A stretch of 64,000 nt of DNA, taken from positions 62,001-126,000 of the forward strand of contig CAKSPD010000003.1 of assembly GCA_934481385.1 (NCBI GenBank), read 5' to 3'. A program made the translations under genes and the position numbers. The notes beneath the pieces are model-generated. The model was not told the DNA's origin, did no database searches, and worked only from the letters and a program-made list of their open reading frames with translations. Positions within the stretch are counted from its first letter, which is position 1. The number at the start of each line of letters is the position of its first letter. Shown one piece after another: positions 9,600 to 18,769 of this stretch. The stretch is from an uncultured Oscillospiraceae bacterium (GTDB taxonomy: Bacteria; Bacillota; Clostridia; Oscillospirales; Ruminococcaceae).

Positions 9600-10727
9600 T
9601 TAAGCCTCCGGATAATCCTTGTAAGCACCTAAGAGTTTGAAATATTCAAGTTCGTTTTCAAGTCCCTTTATTAAATTCTGTACATTTTTTTCATGTATAT
9701 TCCCTTTGAAATTAAGGTAGAACATAGCATCAAAACTGCCGTTTTTAATCGGACGGCTTTCAATTCTGTCAAGGTTCATTCCTCCGGCAAGGAATTTTGC
9801 AAGCAGACGATAAAGACTTCCGGTAGTATTGGAAATATTGAGTATTACTGAAATTGTATCAGCATCAGGAAGAACTTTAAAATCCTTTGATATGCAGATG
9901 AATTTTGTATAGTTCGGGATAAAGTTTGAAATACCCTTTGCAAGAATTTTGAGCCCGAGGTGCAATGCACATTCTTCAGAACATATAACAGCTAAATTTT
10001 CATCGGATTCTGATATGAATTTTGCGGCTGTTGCAGTATTTCCGTATTGCTGTGCCTTAAGATTATTTTTTTCGATAAAATCAGAACACTGTGAAAGAGC
10101 CTGAGGGTGAGAGTATACGCATTTTATATCAGATATTTCTATATCGTTTTTTACGGCAAGGCAGTTTGTTATTTCAACACATACAGAACGTACTATATGA
10201 AAATCATATTTTCTCATAAGGTCGTATGCCGGAGTAACTGAACCGGCTGTTGAATTCTGAACAGGAATTATTCCATAGTCAACGTCACCGTTTTCCACTG
10301 CACGAAATACGTCCTCAAATGTCTGATAGAAAGTTATCGGCTTGTCTTTGAAAATCATCATTGATGCTGTTTCAGAATTTGCACCTGATGTTCCCTGACA
10401 GCCGATTCTTTTAGCATTTTCAAGATTTTCAATCGGTATGAAATTTATATCAGGTTCATTTTTCATAATTTCCTGTTGCTGTAAATATTTGCTTATATCC
10501 ATTATAGACGTAAAGAGTGCGGAAGTACCGTTTTTAAGGTCAGGATTTTTTGTTCTGTTTCTGATTTTTTCAATAATCTGTACTTCTCTGTCACTCTGAA
10601 ATATGGGAAGATTATTTTCCTTTTTATATAATGCAACATTTTTGCAAAGCTCCATACGTTTTTCAAAAAGTTCAAGCATCTGACTGTCTATCCGGTCGAT
10701 ACCTGTACGAAGTTCGTTCAAATCCAT
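9600..10727 (-). CDS. pheA: Bifunctional chorismate mutase / prephenate dehydratase
   Basis: I start the gene at the ATG at 10727, behind AAGAGG, because the product then begins MDLNELRTGIDRIDSQM, the standard first helix of an AroQ chorismate mutase; a frame extending to 10796 runs through the promoter. The 374-residue protein has chorismate mutase (about 1-90), prephenate dehydratase (about 110-290; motifs IGCQGTSGANSETAS and PVQNSTAGSV) and a C-terminal ACT domain with ESRP that normally binds phenylalanine for feedback inhibition. It converts chorismate to phenylpyruvate. The usual T-R-F catalytic motif reads YTKF, a conservative Arg-to-Lys change. It leads the two-gene pheA-metH transcript. 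Confidence 0.93.
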   Translation of the reverse strand: MDLNELRTGIDRIDSQMLELFEKRMELCKNVALYKKENNLPIFQSDREVQIIEKIRNRTKNPDLKNGTSALFTSIMDISKYLQQQEIMKNEPDINFIPIENLENAKRIGCQGTSGANSETASMMIFKDKPITFYQTFEDVFRAVENGDVDYGIIPVQNSTAGSVTPAYDLMRKYDFHIVRSVCVEITNCLAVKNDIEISDIKCVYSHPQALSQCSDFIEKNNLKAQQYGNTATAAKFISESDENLAVICSEECALHLGLKILAKGISNFIPNYTKFICISKDFKVLPDADTISVILNISNTTGSLYRLLAKFLAGGMNLDRIESRPIKNGSFDAMFYLNFKGNIHEKNVQNLIKGLENELEYFKLLGAYKDYPEA

Positions 10728-10764
10728 AAAAAAACCTCTTTTCAGAATATTGTTTGCAATATAT

Positions 10765-10793
10765 ATTCTATCAGATTTTTTTGGAAATTGCAA
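10765..10793 (-). promoter_or_regulatory. Promoter of pheA-metH
   Basis: On the minus strand, TTGCAA (10793-10788) and TAGAAT (10770-10765) are separated by exactly 17 bp. The -10 box is only about 38 bp from the pheA ATG, so there is no room for a T-box or other long leader. Confidence 0.65.
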
Positions 10794-10812
10794 CAAAAAG
10801 ATTAAGAATATA

Positions 10813-10842
10813 TTGCAATCGGCAGGAGATTTGTGCTATAAT
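10813..10842 (+). promoter_or_regulatory. Promoter of the ruvC-ruvA-ruvB operon
   Basis: TTGCAA (10813-10818) and a consensus TATAAT (10837-10842) are separated by 18 bp, about 40 bp ahead of the ruvC start. It is divergent from the pheA promoter, with the two -35 boxes only about 20 bp apart. Confidence 0.7.
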
Positions 10843-10882
10843 AATTATTGACATTGATTTTTCACTGAAAGGCGTAATTTAT

Positions 10883-11377
10883 TTGTATATTAAAAAAAAT
10901 ATCAGAATACTCGGAATTGACCCCGGATATGCAATAGTAGGTTTCGGAATCCTCGATTATGACGGATTCAGATTTACTCCTGTTGAATACGGGGCAATAA
11001 CAACTGATGCCGGAACGGATTTTTCAAGACGTTTAAGGGCAATTCATGAAGATACAGAATTTATTTTTGAAAAATTCAAACCGGATTGTCTTGCAATAGA
11101 ACGTCTTTATTTTACAACAAACCAGAAAACTGCAATTGATGTTGCACAGGCAAGAGGAATAGTTCTTCTTTCTTCAGCAATGCGTAATATACCTGTTTCG
11201 GAATATACACCGTTGCAGGTCAAGCAGTCTGTTGTCGGATACGGAAAAGCCGAAAAACGTCAGGTTATGGAAATGACACGTCAGATTCTCGGACTTGCAA
11301 ATATCCCGAAACCTGATGATGCGGCTGATGCACTTGCAATTGCAATATGTCATGGACATACAATCCGTTTCGGCTGA
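10883..11377 (+). CDS. ruvC: Crossover junction endodeoxyribonuclease RuvC
   Basis: The likely start is TTG 10883, eight bases after GAAAGGCG; this gives 164 residues, the normal RuvC length, whereas the upstream ATG at 10754 would put the promoter inside the gene. The acidic catalytic set is visible: ILGIDPG (Asp about 13), CLAIERLYF (Glu about 73) and the C-terminal PDDAADALAIAICH with two Asp residues. RuvC cuts Holliday junctions symmetrically together with RuvAB. It is first in the ruvC-ruvA-sseB-like-ruvB operon. Confidence 0.95.
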   Translation: MYIKKNIRILGIDPGYAIVGFGILDYDGFRFTPVEYGAITTDAGTDFSRRLRAIHEDTEFIFEKFKPDCLAIERLYFTTNQKTAIDVAQARGIVLLSSAMRNIPVSEYTPLQVKQSVVGYGKAEKRQVMEMTRQILGLANIPKPDDAADALAIAICHGHTIRFG

Positions 11378-11405
11378 TTAAAGAAAAGGCGGTGTAATTA
11401 TATAA

Positions 11406-12008
11406 ATGATATATAGTTTAAAAGGAAAAATTATATCAAAAGAAAACAATCTTGCTGTTATAGAGTGCGGAGGAGTCGGATATGCCTGCCGTACTACTTT
11501 AAATACTCTTTCATCACTTGAATGTGATAACAGCAGGGATACTCTGTTATATACTTTTATGAGTGTTCATGAAAACGGAATAGAGCTTTTCGGATTTCTT
11601 ACAAAACAGGAACTTAACTGTTTTAAAATGCTTCTTTCAGTTTCAGGAGTCGGAGCTAAGGTAGGACTTTCAATACTTTCGGATTTTACCCCTGAACAGT
11701 TTGCAATGCTTGTTGCATCGGGAAACAGCAAGGCTCTTACAAAAACAAAGGGAATCGGTGCAAAAACTGCACAGAGAATAATTCTTGAACTCAAAGACAA
11801 GATAATGGCTGATGTTCCTGAATATGATACGGGCAGTTCAGCAATAAATATATCTTCCGGAAATTCTGCACGTTCTGAGGCTCTTGAGGGACTTATGGTT
11901 CTCGGATATAATCAGAGTGAGATTATGCCTGTTCTTGCAGGTATAAAGGAAAATCTTGATACGGCAGGATTTATAAGAGAGGCTTTGAGAATAATCGGTA
12001 CAAAATAA
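11406..12008 (+). CDS. ruvA: Holliday junction branch migration protein RuvA
   Basis: This 200-residue protein has the RuvA layout: an N-terminal OB fold starting MIYSLKGKII, two helix-hairpin-helix repeats (VSGVGAKVGLSILS and TKGIGAKTAQRIILELKDK), and a short C-terminal domain (EALEGLMVLGYNQSE) that contacts RuvB. RuvA tetramers hold the four-way junction for the RuvB motors. It follows ruvC by 28 bases behind AAAGGCGGTG. Confidence 0.95.
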   Translation: MIYSLKGKIISKENNLAVIECGGVGYACRTTLNTLSSLECDNSRDTLLYTFMSVHENGIELFGFLTKQELNCFKMLLSVSGVGAKVGLSILSDFTPEQFAMLVASGNSKALTKTKGIGAKTAQRIILELKDKIMADVPEYDTGSSAINISSGNSARSEALEGLMVLGYNQSEIMPVLAGIKENLDTAGFIREALRIIGTK

Positions 12009-12034
12009 TTTTTTTGAAAGCGAGTTGATTTAGA

Positions 12035-12766
12035 ATGAATCTTGATGAGTTACTTAAGCAGGCAATTACTGACCCGTCAAAACGTGCGGTTTTTCTTCAG
12101 ACATTAATTAAGAGTGATATATATGTAATATGCCGTTATCCTGTAAAGCAGGAACGTGGAAGGGAAAGCGAAGGTATTCAGCTTGAACTTATTACAACAA
12201 ACAATCCGGACGGAGAAATGTTTATTCCATTCTTTACAAGTTTCAGAGCCTTACAGCAATTCGCTAAAAGATATGTTGACTGCTATAAAATGAACTGTCT
12301 GCGTTTCTTTGACCTTATACAATCGGTTTCAGCAGTTCTTAATCCGAATTCATACGGCAAGGAATTTTCATCACAGGAAATTAAAAGTATTCTTATGATT
12401 GCACAGCATCTTAAAATAAAAGCTATATCATATAATGAAGCAGATACTATTTCATACCGTCAGCCTGCTCATGATGTAAGCCATATTTCGAGAGCTGCAT
12501 CAAAATTTCTTTCAAAACAGCCGAATGTTGACAAGGCTTATATAATGGAGATGATGAGAGGAAGTGAAAGACCTCAGATACTTCTCATTATCGATATGAT
12601 TGGAAGTACAAGAAAGCTTTTTGTACCGCTTTCAAAATATCTTTCAAAGATTGTCAAAAGAAATGAACATCTTTGTTTTCTAAGCTATGAACAGAATATT
12701 GCAAAAAAAGCTACGGAGGGTTTTCAGCCTTTCTATGTAAGAAAAAAACGCTATTTTGAAAAATAA
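12035..12766 (+). CDS. SseB family protein
   Basis: The 243-residue product resembles proteins with SseB N- and C-terminal domains. The N-terminal half has the family pattern IYVICRYPV ... LELITTNNPDGEMFIPFFTSFRALQQF; the C-terminal half has VDKAYIMEMM and RPQILLIIDM, the pattern of the C-terminal SseB domain. SseB was named for a serine-sensitivity phenotype in Escherichia coli, but its biochemical role is unsettled. No membrane span or catalytic motif is visible. Its position between ruvA and ruvB, with 26- and 24-base gaps, implies co-transcription with Holliday junction processing, which may be fortuitous. Confidence 0.7.
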   Translation: MNLDELLKQAITDPSKRAVFLQTLIKSDIYVICRYPVKQERGRESEGIQLELITTNNPDGEMFIPFFTSFRALQQFAKRYVDCYKMNCLRFFDLIQSVSAVLNPNSYGKEFSSQEIKSILMIAQHLKIKAISYNEADTISYRQPAHDVSHISRAASKFLSKQPNVDKAYIMEMMRGSERPQILLIIDMIGSTRKLFVPLSKYLSKIVKRNEHLCFLSYEQNIAKKATEGFQPFYVRKKRYFEK

Positions 12767-12790
12767 TAAGTTAAAGGAGGAATTTTTCCC

Positions 12791-13846
12791 TTGATTGAAA
12801 CAGATGATATGGAATTTGCCCCCAGAATAATTACTCCTGATAATACATCAGAAGATTCTGATATTGAAGTAACACTGCGTCCGCAGACACTTAATGAATA
12901 TATAGGTCAGGATAAAGTCAAGGAAAATCTTGCAGTATATATAGAGGCATCAAAAAGACGTGGAGAACCCCTTGACCATGTACTTCTTTACGGCCCTCCC
13001 GGACTCGGAAAAACCACTCTTTCTGCTATAATAGCTCATGAAATGGGTGTGAATCTAAGAATAACAACAGGGCCTGCTATCGAAAAACCGGGTGATTTGG
13101 CATCACTGCTTACAAGTCTTAATGACAATGACGTTCTTTTTATAGATGAAATTCACAGACTTTCACGCACTGTTGAAGAAATTCTATATCCCGCAATGGA
13201 GGACAGAGTTATTGATATTATACTCGGAAAAGGGCCTTCAGCACGTTCAATAAGAATGGATTTGCGTCCGTTTACACTTATCGGTGCTACTACAAGAGCA
13301 GGACAGCTTTCATCACCTCTGCGTGACAGATTCGGGGTCATTCAAAGACTTGAACTTTACAATACAGAACAGCTTACTGATATTATACGACGCAGCAGTA
13401 TGATTTTGGGTATTCCCTGTACTGCTGACGGTGCAAAGGAAATTGCACGCCGTGCAAGAGGCACACCCCGTATAGCAAACAGACTTCTGAAACGTGTAAG
13501 GGATTTTGCTGATGTTATGGGAAATGGTCAGATTAATCAGGAAATAGCATCAATTGCTTTGAGCAGACTTGAAATAGATAATCTCGGACTTGACAGCCTT
13601 GACAGACGTATGCTTGAAATGATTATAAAAGGATACAGCGGAGGGCCTGTCGGACTTGAAACACTTGCATCTTCTCTTGGTGAAGAAGCAGTTACACTTG
13701 AAGATGTGTGTGAACCTTTCCTTATGCAGCTTGGATTTCTCGGAAGAACCCCCAAAGGCAGATGTGCAACAGTTCTTGCATATAAGCATCTCGGATTTGC
13801 AGTGCCGAATAATAACGGCGGTCAGATGACATTCGGAAATCCGTAA
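12791..13846 (+). CDS. ruvB: Holliday junction branch migration helicase RuvB
   Basis: A strong AAAGGAGGAA precedes a TTG start; the product is 351 residues. RuvB is the AAA+ ATPase that drives branch migration on RuvA-bound junctions. Visible signatures are the opening [12 protein letters not shown], Walker [10 protein letters not shown] (about 76-84), Walker [10 protein letters not shown], sensor 1 GATTRAG, the arginine finger region SPLRDRFG, and the C-terminal winged helix with [13 protein letters not shown] and FLGRTPKGR. Length and motif order are canonical. It is the last ruv gene; a weak hairpin separates it from glmM. Confidence 0.96.
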   Translation: MIETDDMEFAPRIITPDNTSEDSDIEVTLRPQTLNEYIGQDKVKENLAVYIEASKRRGEPLDHVLLYGPPGLGKTTLSAIIAHEMGVNLRITTGPAIEKPGDLASLLTSLNDNDVLFIDEIHRLSRTVEEILYPAMEDRVIDIILGKGPSARSIRMDLRPFTLIGATTRAGQLSSPLRDRFGVIQRLELYNTEQLTDIIRRSSMILGIPCTADGAKEIARRARGTPRIANRLLKRVRDFADVMGNGQINQEIASIALSRLEIDNLGLDSLDRRMLEMIIKGYSGGPVGLETLASSLGEEAVTLEDVCEPFLMQLGFLGRTPKGRCATVLAYKHLGFAVPNNNGGQMTFGNP

Positions 13847-13864
13847 CAATTCATATAATTTGCG

Positions 13865-13890
13865 GGCAATGGAATATTATTTCTGTTGCC
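13865..13890 (+). terminator. Weak hairpin between ruvB and glmM, possible partial terminator
   Basis: GGCAATGGAA (13865-13874) can pair with TTCTGTTGCC (13881-13890) through 10 pairs, two of them G-U, around a six-base loop. A T-run follows only after about nine bases, so this would be a leaky terminator or attenuator at best. Confidence 0.35.
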
Positions 13891-13921
13891 TATAAAATAT
13901 TTTTTAAGGAGATTTTTTAAA

Positions 13922-15268
13922 ATGGGAAGACTTTTCGGTACAGACGGAGCAAGAGGAATTGCAGTAAAGGAACTTACCTGTGAACTTGCAATGCAGATTG
14001 GCCGAGCATCAGCTCTTGTTCTTACTAAGGCTATGAATCACAAACCGGTAATTTTAATAGGAAAGGATACACGAATTTCCTCTGATATTCTTGAATCTGC
14101 ACTCTGTGCAGGAATATGTTCAGTCGGTGCAGATGCTGTAATTCTCGGAGTTGTTCCTACACCGGCAGTTGCATATCTTGTAAAGGAAAAAAAGGCTGAT
14201 GCAGGCGTAATGATTTCAGCATCTCACAACAGCGTTGAATATAACGGAATCAAGCTCTTTTCATCAACAGGCTATAAGCTTTCAGATGATACGGAGGCAG
14301 AAATAGAAAGACTTATTCTTGATAATCCTGAAGAAATCGTTCTTAAATCACATACAGAAGTAGGCCGTATAAGACATTGTGAAAATGCTGTTGAATCATA
14401 CATAAATCATGTAAAATCATCAGTAAAAGGTGATTTTGAGGGAATGAAAGTTATTCTCGACTGTGCCAACGGTTCATCATCTGCAACAGCAAAACAGATT
14501 TTCGGTGGAATCGGTGCAGACTGCATATATATAAACTGCAATCCTGACGGTACTAATATAAATGATAAATGCGGTTCAACATATATCAGCGGACTTCAGA
14601 AAGCTGTAAAGGAAAACGGAGCTGATATAGGCCTTGCATTTGACGGCGATGCAGACAGATGTCTTGCGGTAGATGAAAACGGTGAACTTGTTGACGGCGA
14701 TAAGCTTATTGCAATATGTTCAAAGGCTTATAAGGAACAGGGCAGGCTTAAAAATAATTCCGCAGTTGTAACTGTTATGACAAATATAGGATTTTCGCAG
14801 TTTGCAAAGGAAAATGATATAAATATAATTACAGCAAATGTCGGGGACAGATATGTACTTGAAAAAATGCTTGAGGGCGGTTATAATATAGGCGGAGAAC
14901 AAAGCGGTCATATTATATTCCTTGATGAAGCAACAACAGGTGACGGACAGCTTTCAGGCGTAAAGGTTCTTGAAGTTCTTCAGAATTCAGGTATGAAAAT
15001 GAGTGAGCTTGCCGGAATTATGACATCATATCCGCAGATTATGGTAAATGTAAAGGTAACTCCGCAGGTTAAGGCTGAATGGAAATCATATGATGATGTA
15101 AAGGAAATTATCAGTCTGCATGAAAAAACTCTCGGTGACAACGGCAGAATATTAGTGCGTGAAAGCGGTACAGAACCACTTGTAAGAGTTATGCTTGAGG
15201 GTAAGGATACTGAACAGATTACCGCTATGGCTAATGAAATTGCAGATAAAATCAGAGAGCATATCTGA
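13922..15268 (+). CDS. glmM: Phosphoglucosamine mutase
   Basis: The start is ATG 13922, ten bases after AAGGAG, because the product then opens MGRLFGTDGARGIA as GlmM proteins do; an upstream in-frame start at 13886 would cover the ribosome binding site. The 448-residue enzyme interconverts glucosamine-6-phosphate and glucosamine-1-phosphate for UDP-GlcNAc and peptidoglycan. The active-site serine lies in MISASHNSVEYNGIK (about 100), the metal loop is AFDGDADR, the sugar loop is GGEQSGH, and the phosphate loop RESGTEPLVRV is near the C-terminus. GlmS is not adjacent. Confidence 0.96.
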   Translation: MGRLFGTDGARGIAVKELTCELAMQIGRASALVLTKAMNHKPVILIGKDTRISSDILESALCAGICSVGADAVILGVVPTPAVAYLVKEKKADAGVMISASHNSVEYNGIKLFSSTGYKLSDDTEAEIERLILDNPEEIVLKSHTEVGRIRHCENAVESYINHVKSSVKGDFEGMKVILDCANGSSSATAKQIFGGIGADCIYINCNPDGTNINDKCGSTYISGLQKAVKENGADIGLAFDGDADRCLAVDENGELVDGDKLIAICSKAYKEQGRLKNNSAVVTVMTNIGFSQFAKENDINIITANVGDRYVLEKMLEGGYNIGGEQSGHIIFLDEATTGDGQLSGVKVLEVLQNSGMKMSELAGIMTSYPQIMVNVKVTPQVKAEWKSYDDVKEIISLHEKTLGDNGRILVRESGTEPLVRVMLEGKDTEQITAMANEIADKIREHI

Positions 15269-15296
15269 TTGAATTTACTGGTTAAGGAGAATTAAA

Positions 15297-16160
15297 TTGA
15301 GAGTAGCAGAAAACTGGAAGGATTACAGAATAATAGATACATCTGACGGTGAAAAGCTTGAAAAATGGGGCGGTATATCGCTTGTCCGCCCTGACCCGCA
15401 GATTATATGGAAAACCCAAAAGAAATCACCTTTATGGGAAAGTGCAGACGGTCATTATTTCCGTTCGCAGTCCGGCGGAGGTCAGTGGGAATTTAAAAGA
15501 AAAATTTCTGAATCTTGGAATGTTTATTATAAAAAGCTTGTATTCAATATCAGACCGACAGGCTTTAAGCATACAGGATTATTTCCGGAACAGGCTGTAA
15601 ACTGGGATTTTATGGCTGATAAGATAAGAAATGCAGGACGTGAAATAAGTGTTCTCAATCTTTTTGCATATACAGGCGGTGCTACTCTTGCATGTGCAGA
15701 AGCAGGAGCGTCCGTATGTCATGTTGATGCCTCAAAAGGAATGGTTCAGTGGGCAAGAGATAATGCAGGTTCTTCCGGACTTTCTGAAAAACCGATACGC
15801 TGGATTGTTGATGACTGTGAAAAATTTATTGCAAGGGAAATCCGCAGAGGCAGACGCTATGATGCCATAATTATGGACCCTCCGAGTTATGGCAGAGGCC
15901 CTGGCGGTGAAGTATGGAAGCTGGAAAACTCAATATACGATTTAGTGAAGCTTTGTACAGGAGTATTGTCTGAAAATCCGCTTTTCTTTCTTATAAACAG
16001 CTATACGACAGGACTTTCACCGTCTGTAATGGGATATATTTTAGGTTCACTTCTTACTGAAAAATTTGGCGGAAACGTATCTTTTGATGAAATAGGACTG
16101 CCTGTTGAATCAAGCGGAATGGTTCTGCCATGCGGTTCGACTGCAATATGGCAGAAGTAA
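15297..16160 (+). CDS. Class I SAM-dependent methyltransferase, RlmI/RlmK-like
   Basis: The start is TTG 15297 behind AAGGAG. The 287-residue protein has the SAM-binding Rossmann motifs VLNLFAYTGGATLACAEAGA (motif I) and VCHVDASKGM (motif II), and the N6/C5-methyltransferase-type motif IMDPPSYGRGPGGEVW (motif IV). It resembles the SAM methyltransferase domain of RlmI-type 23S rRNA cytosine methyltransferases but has no PUA domain in front. An rRNA or other RNA base is the probable substrate; the exact site is unknown. It follows glmM by 28 bases. Confidence 0.78.
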   Translation: MRVAENWKDYRIIDTSDGEKLEKWGGISLVRPDPQIIWKTQKKSPLWESADGHYFRSQSGGGQWEFKRKISESWNVYYKKLVFNIRPTGFKHTGLFPEQAVNWDFMADKIRNAGREISVLNLFAYTGGATLACAEAGASVCHVDASKGMVQWARDNAGSSGLSEKPIRWIVDDCEKFIAREIRRGRRYDAIIMDPPSYGRGPGGEVWKLENSIYDLVKLCTGVLSENPLFFLINSYTTGLSPSVMGYILGSLLTEKFGGNVSFDEIGLPVESSGMVLPCGSTAIWQK

Positions 16161-16172
16161 TAATCTTCAAAT

Positions 16173-16201
16173 CCTTTTATAGAGAGAAGTTTATAAAAAG
16201 G
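16173..16201 (+). promoter_or_regulatory. Hairpin overlapping the Shine-Dalgarno region of the DUF4230 gene
   Basis: CCTTTTATA (16173-16181) is the reverse complement of TATAAAAGG; the right arm at 16192-16201 reads the same with one extra A. The right arm includes the first bases of the AAGGAGG ribosome binding site (16198-16204), so folding would partly hide it. Purpose unknown; could be a weak structure by chance in AT-rich DNA. Confidence 0.35.
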
Positions 16202-16211
16202 AGGACGTTTT

Positions 16212-16991
16212 ATGAGTCTGAAAATGCTTGAAAGAGAAAAAACCTCTGAAAAAAATTCAGTCAGTTTCAGAACAGGACTTATCATATTTCTTGTAACTGT
16301 TATTGTAATACTTTCGCTTATTCTTGGAATTATTATATTGAACCACAATGTAAATAAATATAAGAAAGAGGCTGAAAAGGCAAAAGCAGAAGTTCAGGAA
16401 ATGCTTGATGAGGCTGTACTTCTTGAAAAGGTTTCCAAAACGATTTCAACAGATGAAATTGAATCTTCAATGGAAAAAATCGGAGAACTTGCAACAATCG
16501 AATATATCTATACCGATGCAGGAAAATTCGAGGACAGCAATAAATTCAAGGATTTTAAAATTCCGTTTACAAGAAAATCATTTATAGTAAAATGGAGCGG
16601 AACGATAAAAGCCGGAATCAGTCTTGAAGATGTTAAAACTGAAATTGATGAGGACAATAAGACGATAACAGTATACGTTCCGGAATCAGAAATACTGAGT
16701 CATACTCATGACCCTGACGGATTTGAAATTCTTGATGAATCAAACAATATTTTCAATCCTATTGAGGTTGACGATGTGAATACGTTTACTGTTGAAAATG
16801 ACCGTTTCACAGAACAGAGAGCCATAGAAAAAGGACTGTTTGAAAAAGCTGATGAAAATGCAAGAACTATTATTGAAAACAGCCTGATGTCAAATCCCAT
16901 AATAAGCCAGAACTATAAGATAGAATTTGCTGTACCTGATGAAACTGAAACGGCTGAAACAACAGCAACTGCCATAATAACAACAGATTGA
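16212..16991 (+). CDS. DUF4230 domain membrane-anchored protein
   Basis: The 259-residue product has one N-terminal membrane span (about 22-45, FLVTVIVILSLILGIIIL), a short charged coiled-coil-like stretch (about 50-70) and an extracytoplasmic domain. The pattern IEYIYTDAGKF ... FIVKWSGTIKAGISL ... ITVYVPESEIL, followed by a C-terminal helix with ENARTIIENSL, matches DUF4230 proteins. The function of this family is not established. The protein lies between a methyltransferase and the ECF transporter module without an obvious shared pathway. Confidence 0.72.
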   Translation: MSLKMLEREKTSEKNSVSFRTGLIIFLVTVIVILSLILGIIILNHNVNKYKKEAEKAKAEVQEMLDEAVLLEKVSKTISTDEIESSMEKIGELATIEYIYTDAGKFEDSNKFKDFKIPFTRKSFIVKWSGTIKAGISLEDVKTEIDEDNKTITVYVPESEILSHTHDPDGFEILDESNNIFNPIEVDDVNTFTVENDRFTEQRAIEKGLFEKADENARTIIENSLMSNPIISQNYKIEFAVPDETETAETTATAIITTD

Positions 16992-17046
16992 TACATAGAA
17001 AATAAACTTTCTGAATTTTATTTCCTGAACAGGAGGCATTAATAAA

Positions 17047-17898
17047 ATGGGCATAATAAGAACCGAAAATTTATGTTTCAGCTATAAATCAGAAGAAAAT
17101 GAAAATCAGATAATTACAGAAGTGCTGAAAAATATAAATCTTGACATAAAAAAAGGTGAATTTGTTTCGATACTGGGGCATAATGGTTCGGGAAAATCCA
17201 CTCTTGCAAAACATTTCAATGCCATACTGCACCCCTGTTCAGGAAAAGTATATATTGACGGCATAGATACGTCTGATGAAAGCAGACTTTTTGATATAAG
17301 AAAGCGTGCAGGAATGGTTTTTCAGAATCCTGATAACCAGATAGTTGCATCAGTAGTTGAAGAAGATGTTGCGTTTGCACTTGAAAATATGGGAGTTCCC
17401 TATGAAGAAATGCGGAAACGTGTTGATGATGCACTTAAATCAGTGGGAATGTATGAATACAGACTTCATTCGCCGAATCAGCTTTCAGGAGGTCAGAAAC
17501 AGAGAGTTGCGATTGCAGGAATTATTGCAATGCGTCCTGAATGTATAATACTTGATGAACCCACCGCAATGCTTGACCCTCAGGGCAGGCGTGAGGTTAT
17601 GAAAACTATAAAAATGCTTAACAGGGAATACGGAATAACGATAGTTCTTATAACGCATTATATGAATGAGGCTGTTGAAAGCGACAGGGTTATAGTTATG
17701 GACAAGGGCGAAATAATTCTTGATGATATTCCTGAAAACGTATTTTCACAGGCTGAAGAAATGAAAAGCATAGGGCTTGATATTCCGCAGGTTTCAGAAC
17801 TTGTATATCTTCTGGGCAAAGAGGGCATAAAGCTTGACAGTCATATTATCACTGAAAATGAATGTGTTAATGCACTTTATGAACTTCTGAAAGGGTGA
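17047..17898 (+). CDS. ecfA1: Energy-coupling factor transporter ATPase EcfA1
   Basis: This 283-residue cytoplasmic ATPase powers vitamin and metal uptake by ECF transporters. It shows Walker [10 protein letters not shown] (about 44-52), the Q-loop [20 protein letters not shown] typical of EcfA1, the ABC signature [10 protein letters not shown], Walker [14 protein letters not shown] and the H-loop ITHYM. EcfA1 pairs with EcfA2 on the EcfT scaffold, and different S components plug in to choose the substrate. Its stop is seven bases from the ecfA2 start, so ecfA1-ecfA2-ecfT form one operon. Confidence 0.93.
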   Translation: MGIIRTENLCFSYKSEENENQIITEVLKNINLDIKKGEFVSILGHNGSGKSTLAKHFNAILHPCSGKVYIDGIDTSDESRLFDIRKRAGMVFQNPDNQIVASVVEEDVAFALENMGVPYEEMRKRVDDALKSVGMYEYRLHSPNQLSGGQKQRVAIAGIIAMRPECIILDEPTAMLDPQGRREVMKTIKMLNREYGITIVLITHYMNEAVESDRVIVMDKGEIILDDIPENVFSQAEEMKSIGLDIPQVSELVYLLGKEGIKLDSHIITENECVNALYELLKG

Positions 17899-17905
17899 AA
17901 AGAAT

Positions 17906-18766
17906 TTGTATGCAATAAAAACAGAAAATCTTAAATATGTATACAGCGGGGGAACTCCCTTTGAAAAAACTGCAATCAATAATATTAATCTTGAAATTGA
18001 AAAGGGAGTACTTGCCGGAATTATAGGTCATACAGGTTCAGGAAAATCCACTCTTATACAGCATTTCAACGGACTTATGAAGCCGTCATCAGGGAAGATA
18101 TTCATAGACGGTCAGGATATATGGGAAAACAAGGAAAATATCCGTCAGATAAGATTTAAAGTGGGACTTGTTTTTCAGTATCCTGAATATCAGCTTTTTG
18201 AAGAAACTGTATATAAGGATATTGCATTTGGTGTAAGGAATATGAAACTTTCTGAAAAAGAAATAAAGGAACGTGTTTATGATACTGCAAAAATGCTTGA
18301 AATTCCTGAAAAACTTCTTAAACGTTCACCTTTTGAGCTTTCAGGAGGACAGAAAAGGCGTGTTGCAATTGCAGGAGTTATGGCTATGCGTCCTGAAATA
18401 CTTATTCTTGATGAACCTACTGCAAGTCTTGACCCTCATGGCAGAGATAGAATACTTGATATAATAAAGGAATATCACAGAATAACAAACAGTACTGTTA
18501 TGATAGTTTCACACAGTATGGAGGATATTGCAAAATATGCGGAGAAAATCCTTGTTATGAACAAATCGGAACTTTTCTGCTATGATACTGTTCAAAATGT
18601 ATTCAGACGTTCTGCTGAAATTGAAAAAATGGGACTTGATGTTCCTCAGATTACAAAGGTATTCAACAGACTTAAAGAACTTGGTATTTCTGTTGATGAT
18701 GAAATATATACTACTGAATATGCAAAAGATGTGGTTTTAGGACTTCTCAGAGAAAGGGGAATATAA
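17906..18766 (+). CDS. ecfA2: Energy-coupling factor transporter ATPase EcfA2
   Basis: The likely start is TTG 17906. The 286-residue protein has Walker A GHTGSGKST, the Q-loop VGLVFQYPEYQLFEETVYKD with the Y-P-E-Y-Q-L-F variant characteristic of EcfA2, signature LSGGQKRRVA, Walker B ILILDEPTASLDP and H-loop VSHSM. It forms the asymmetric ATPase heterodimer with EcfA1. The next gene starts three bases after its stop. Confidence 0.93.
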   Translation: MYAIKTENLKYVYSGGTPFEKTAINNINLEIEKGVLAGIIGHTGSGKSTLIQHFNGLMKPSSGKIFIDGQDIWENKENIRQIRFKVGLVFQYPEYQLFEETVYKDIAFGVRNMKLSEKEIKERVYDTAKMLEIPEKLLKRSPFELSGGQKRRVAIAGVMAMRPEILILDEPTASLDPHGRDRILDIIKEYHRITNSTVMIVSHSMEDIAKYAEKILVMNKSELFCYDTVQNVFRRSAEIEKMGLDVPQITKVFNRLKELGISVDDEIYTTEYAKDVVLGLLRERGI

Positions 18767-18769
18767 AAA

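Noticed and set aside
7227..10800. Possible cobalamin or SAM riboswitch controlling metH or pheA
   Set aside because: metH follows pheA by five bases, and only about 38 bases separate the pheA start from its -10 box, too short for a riboswitch.
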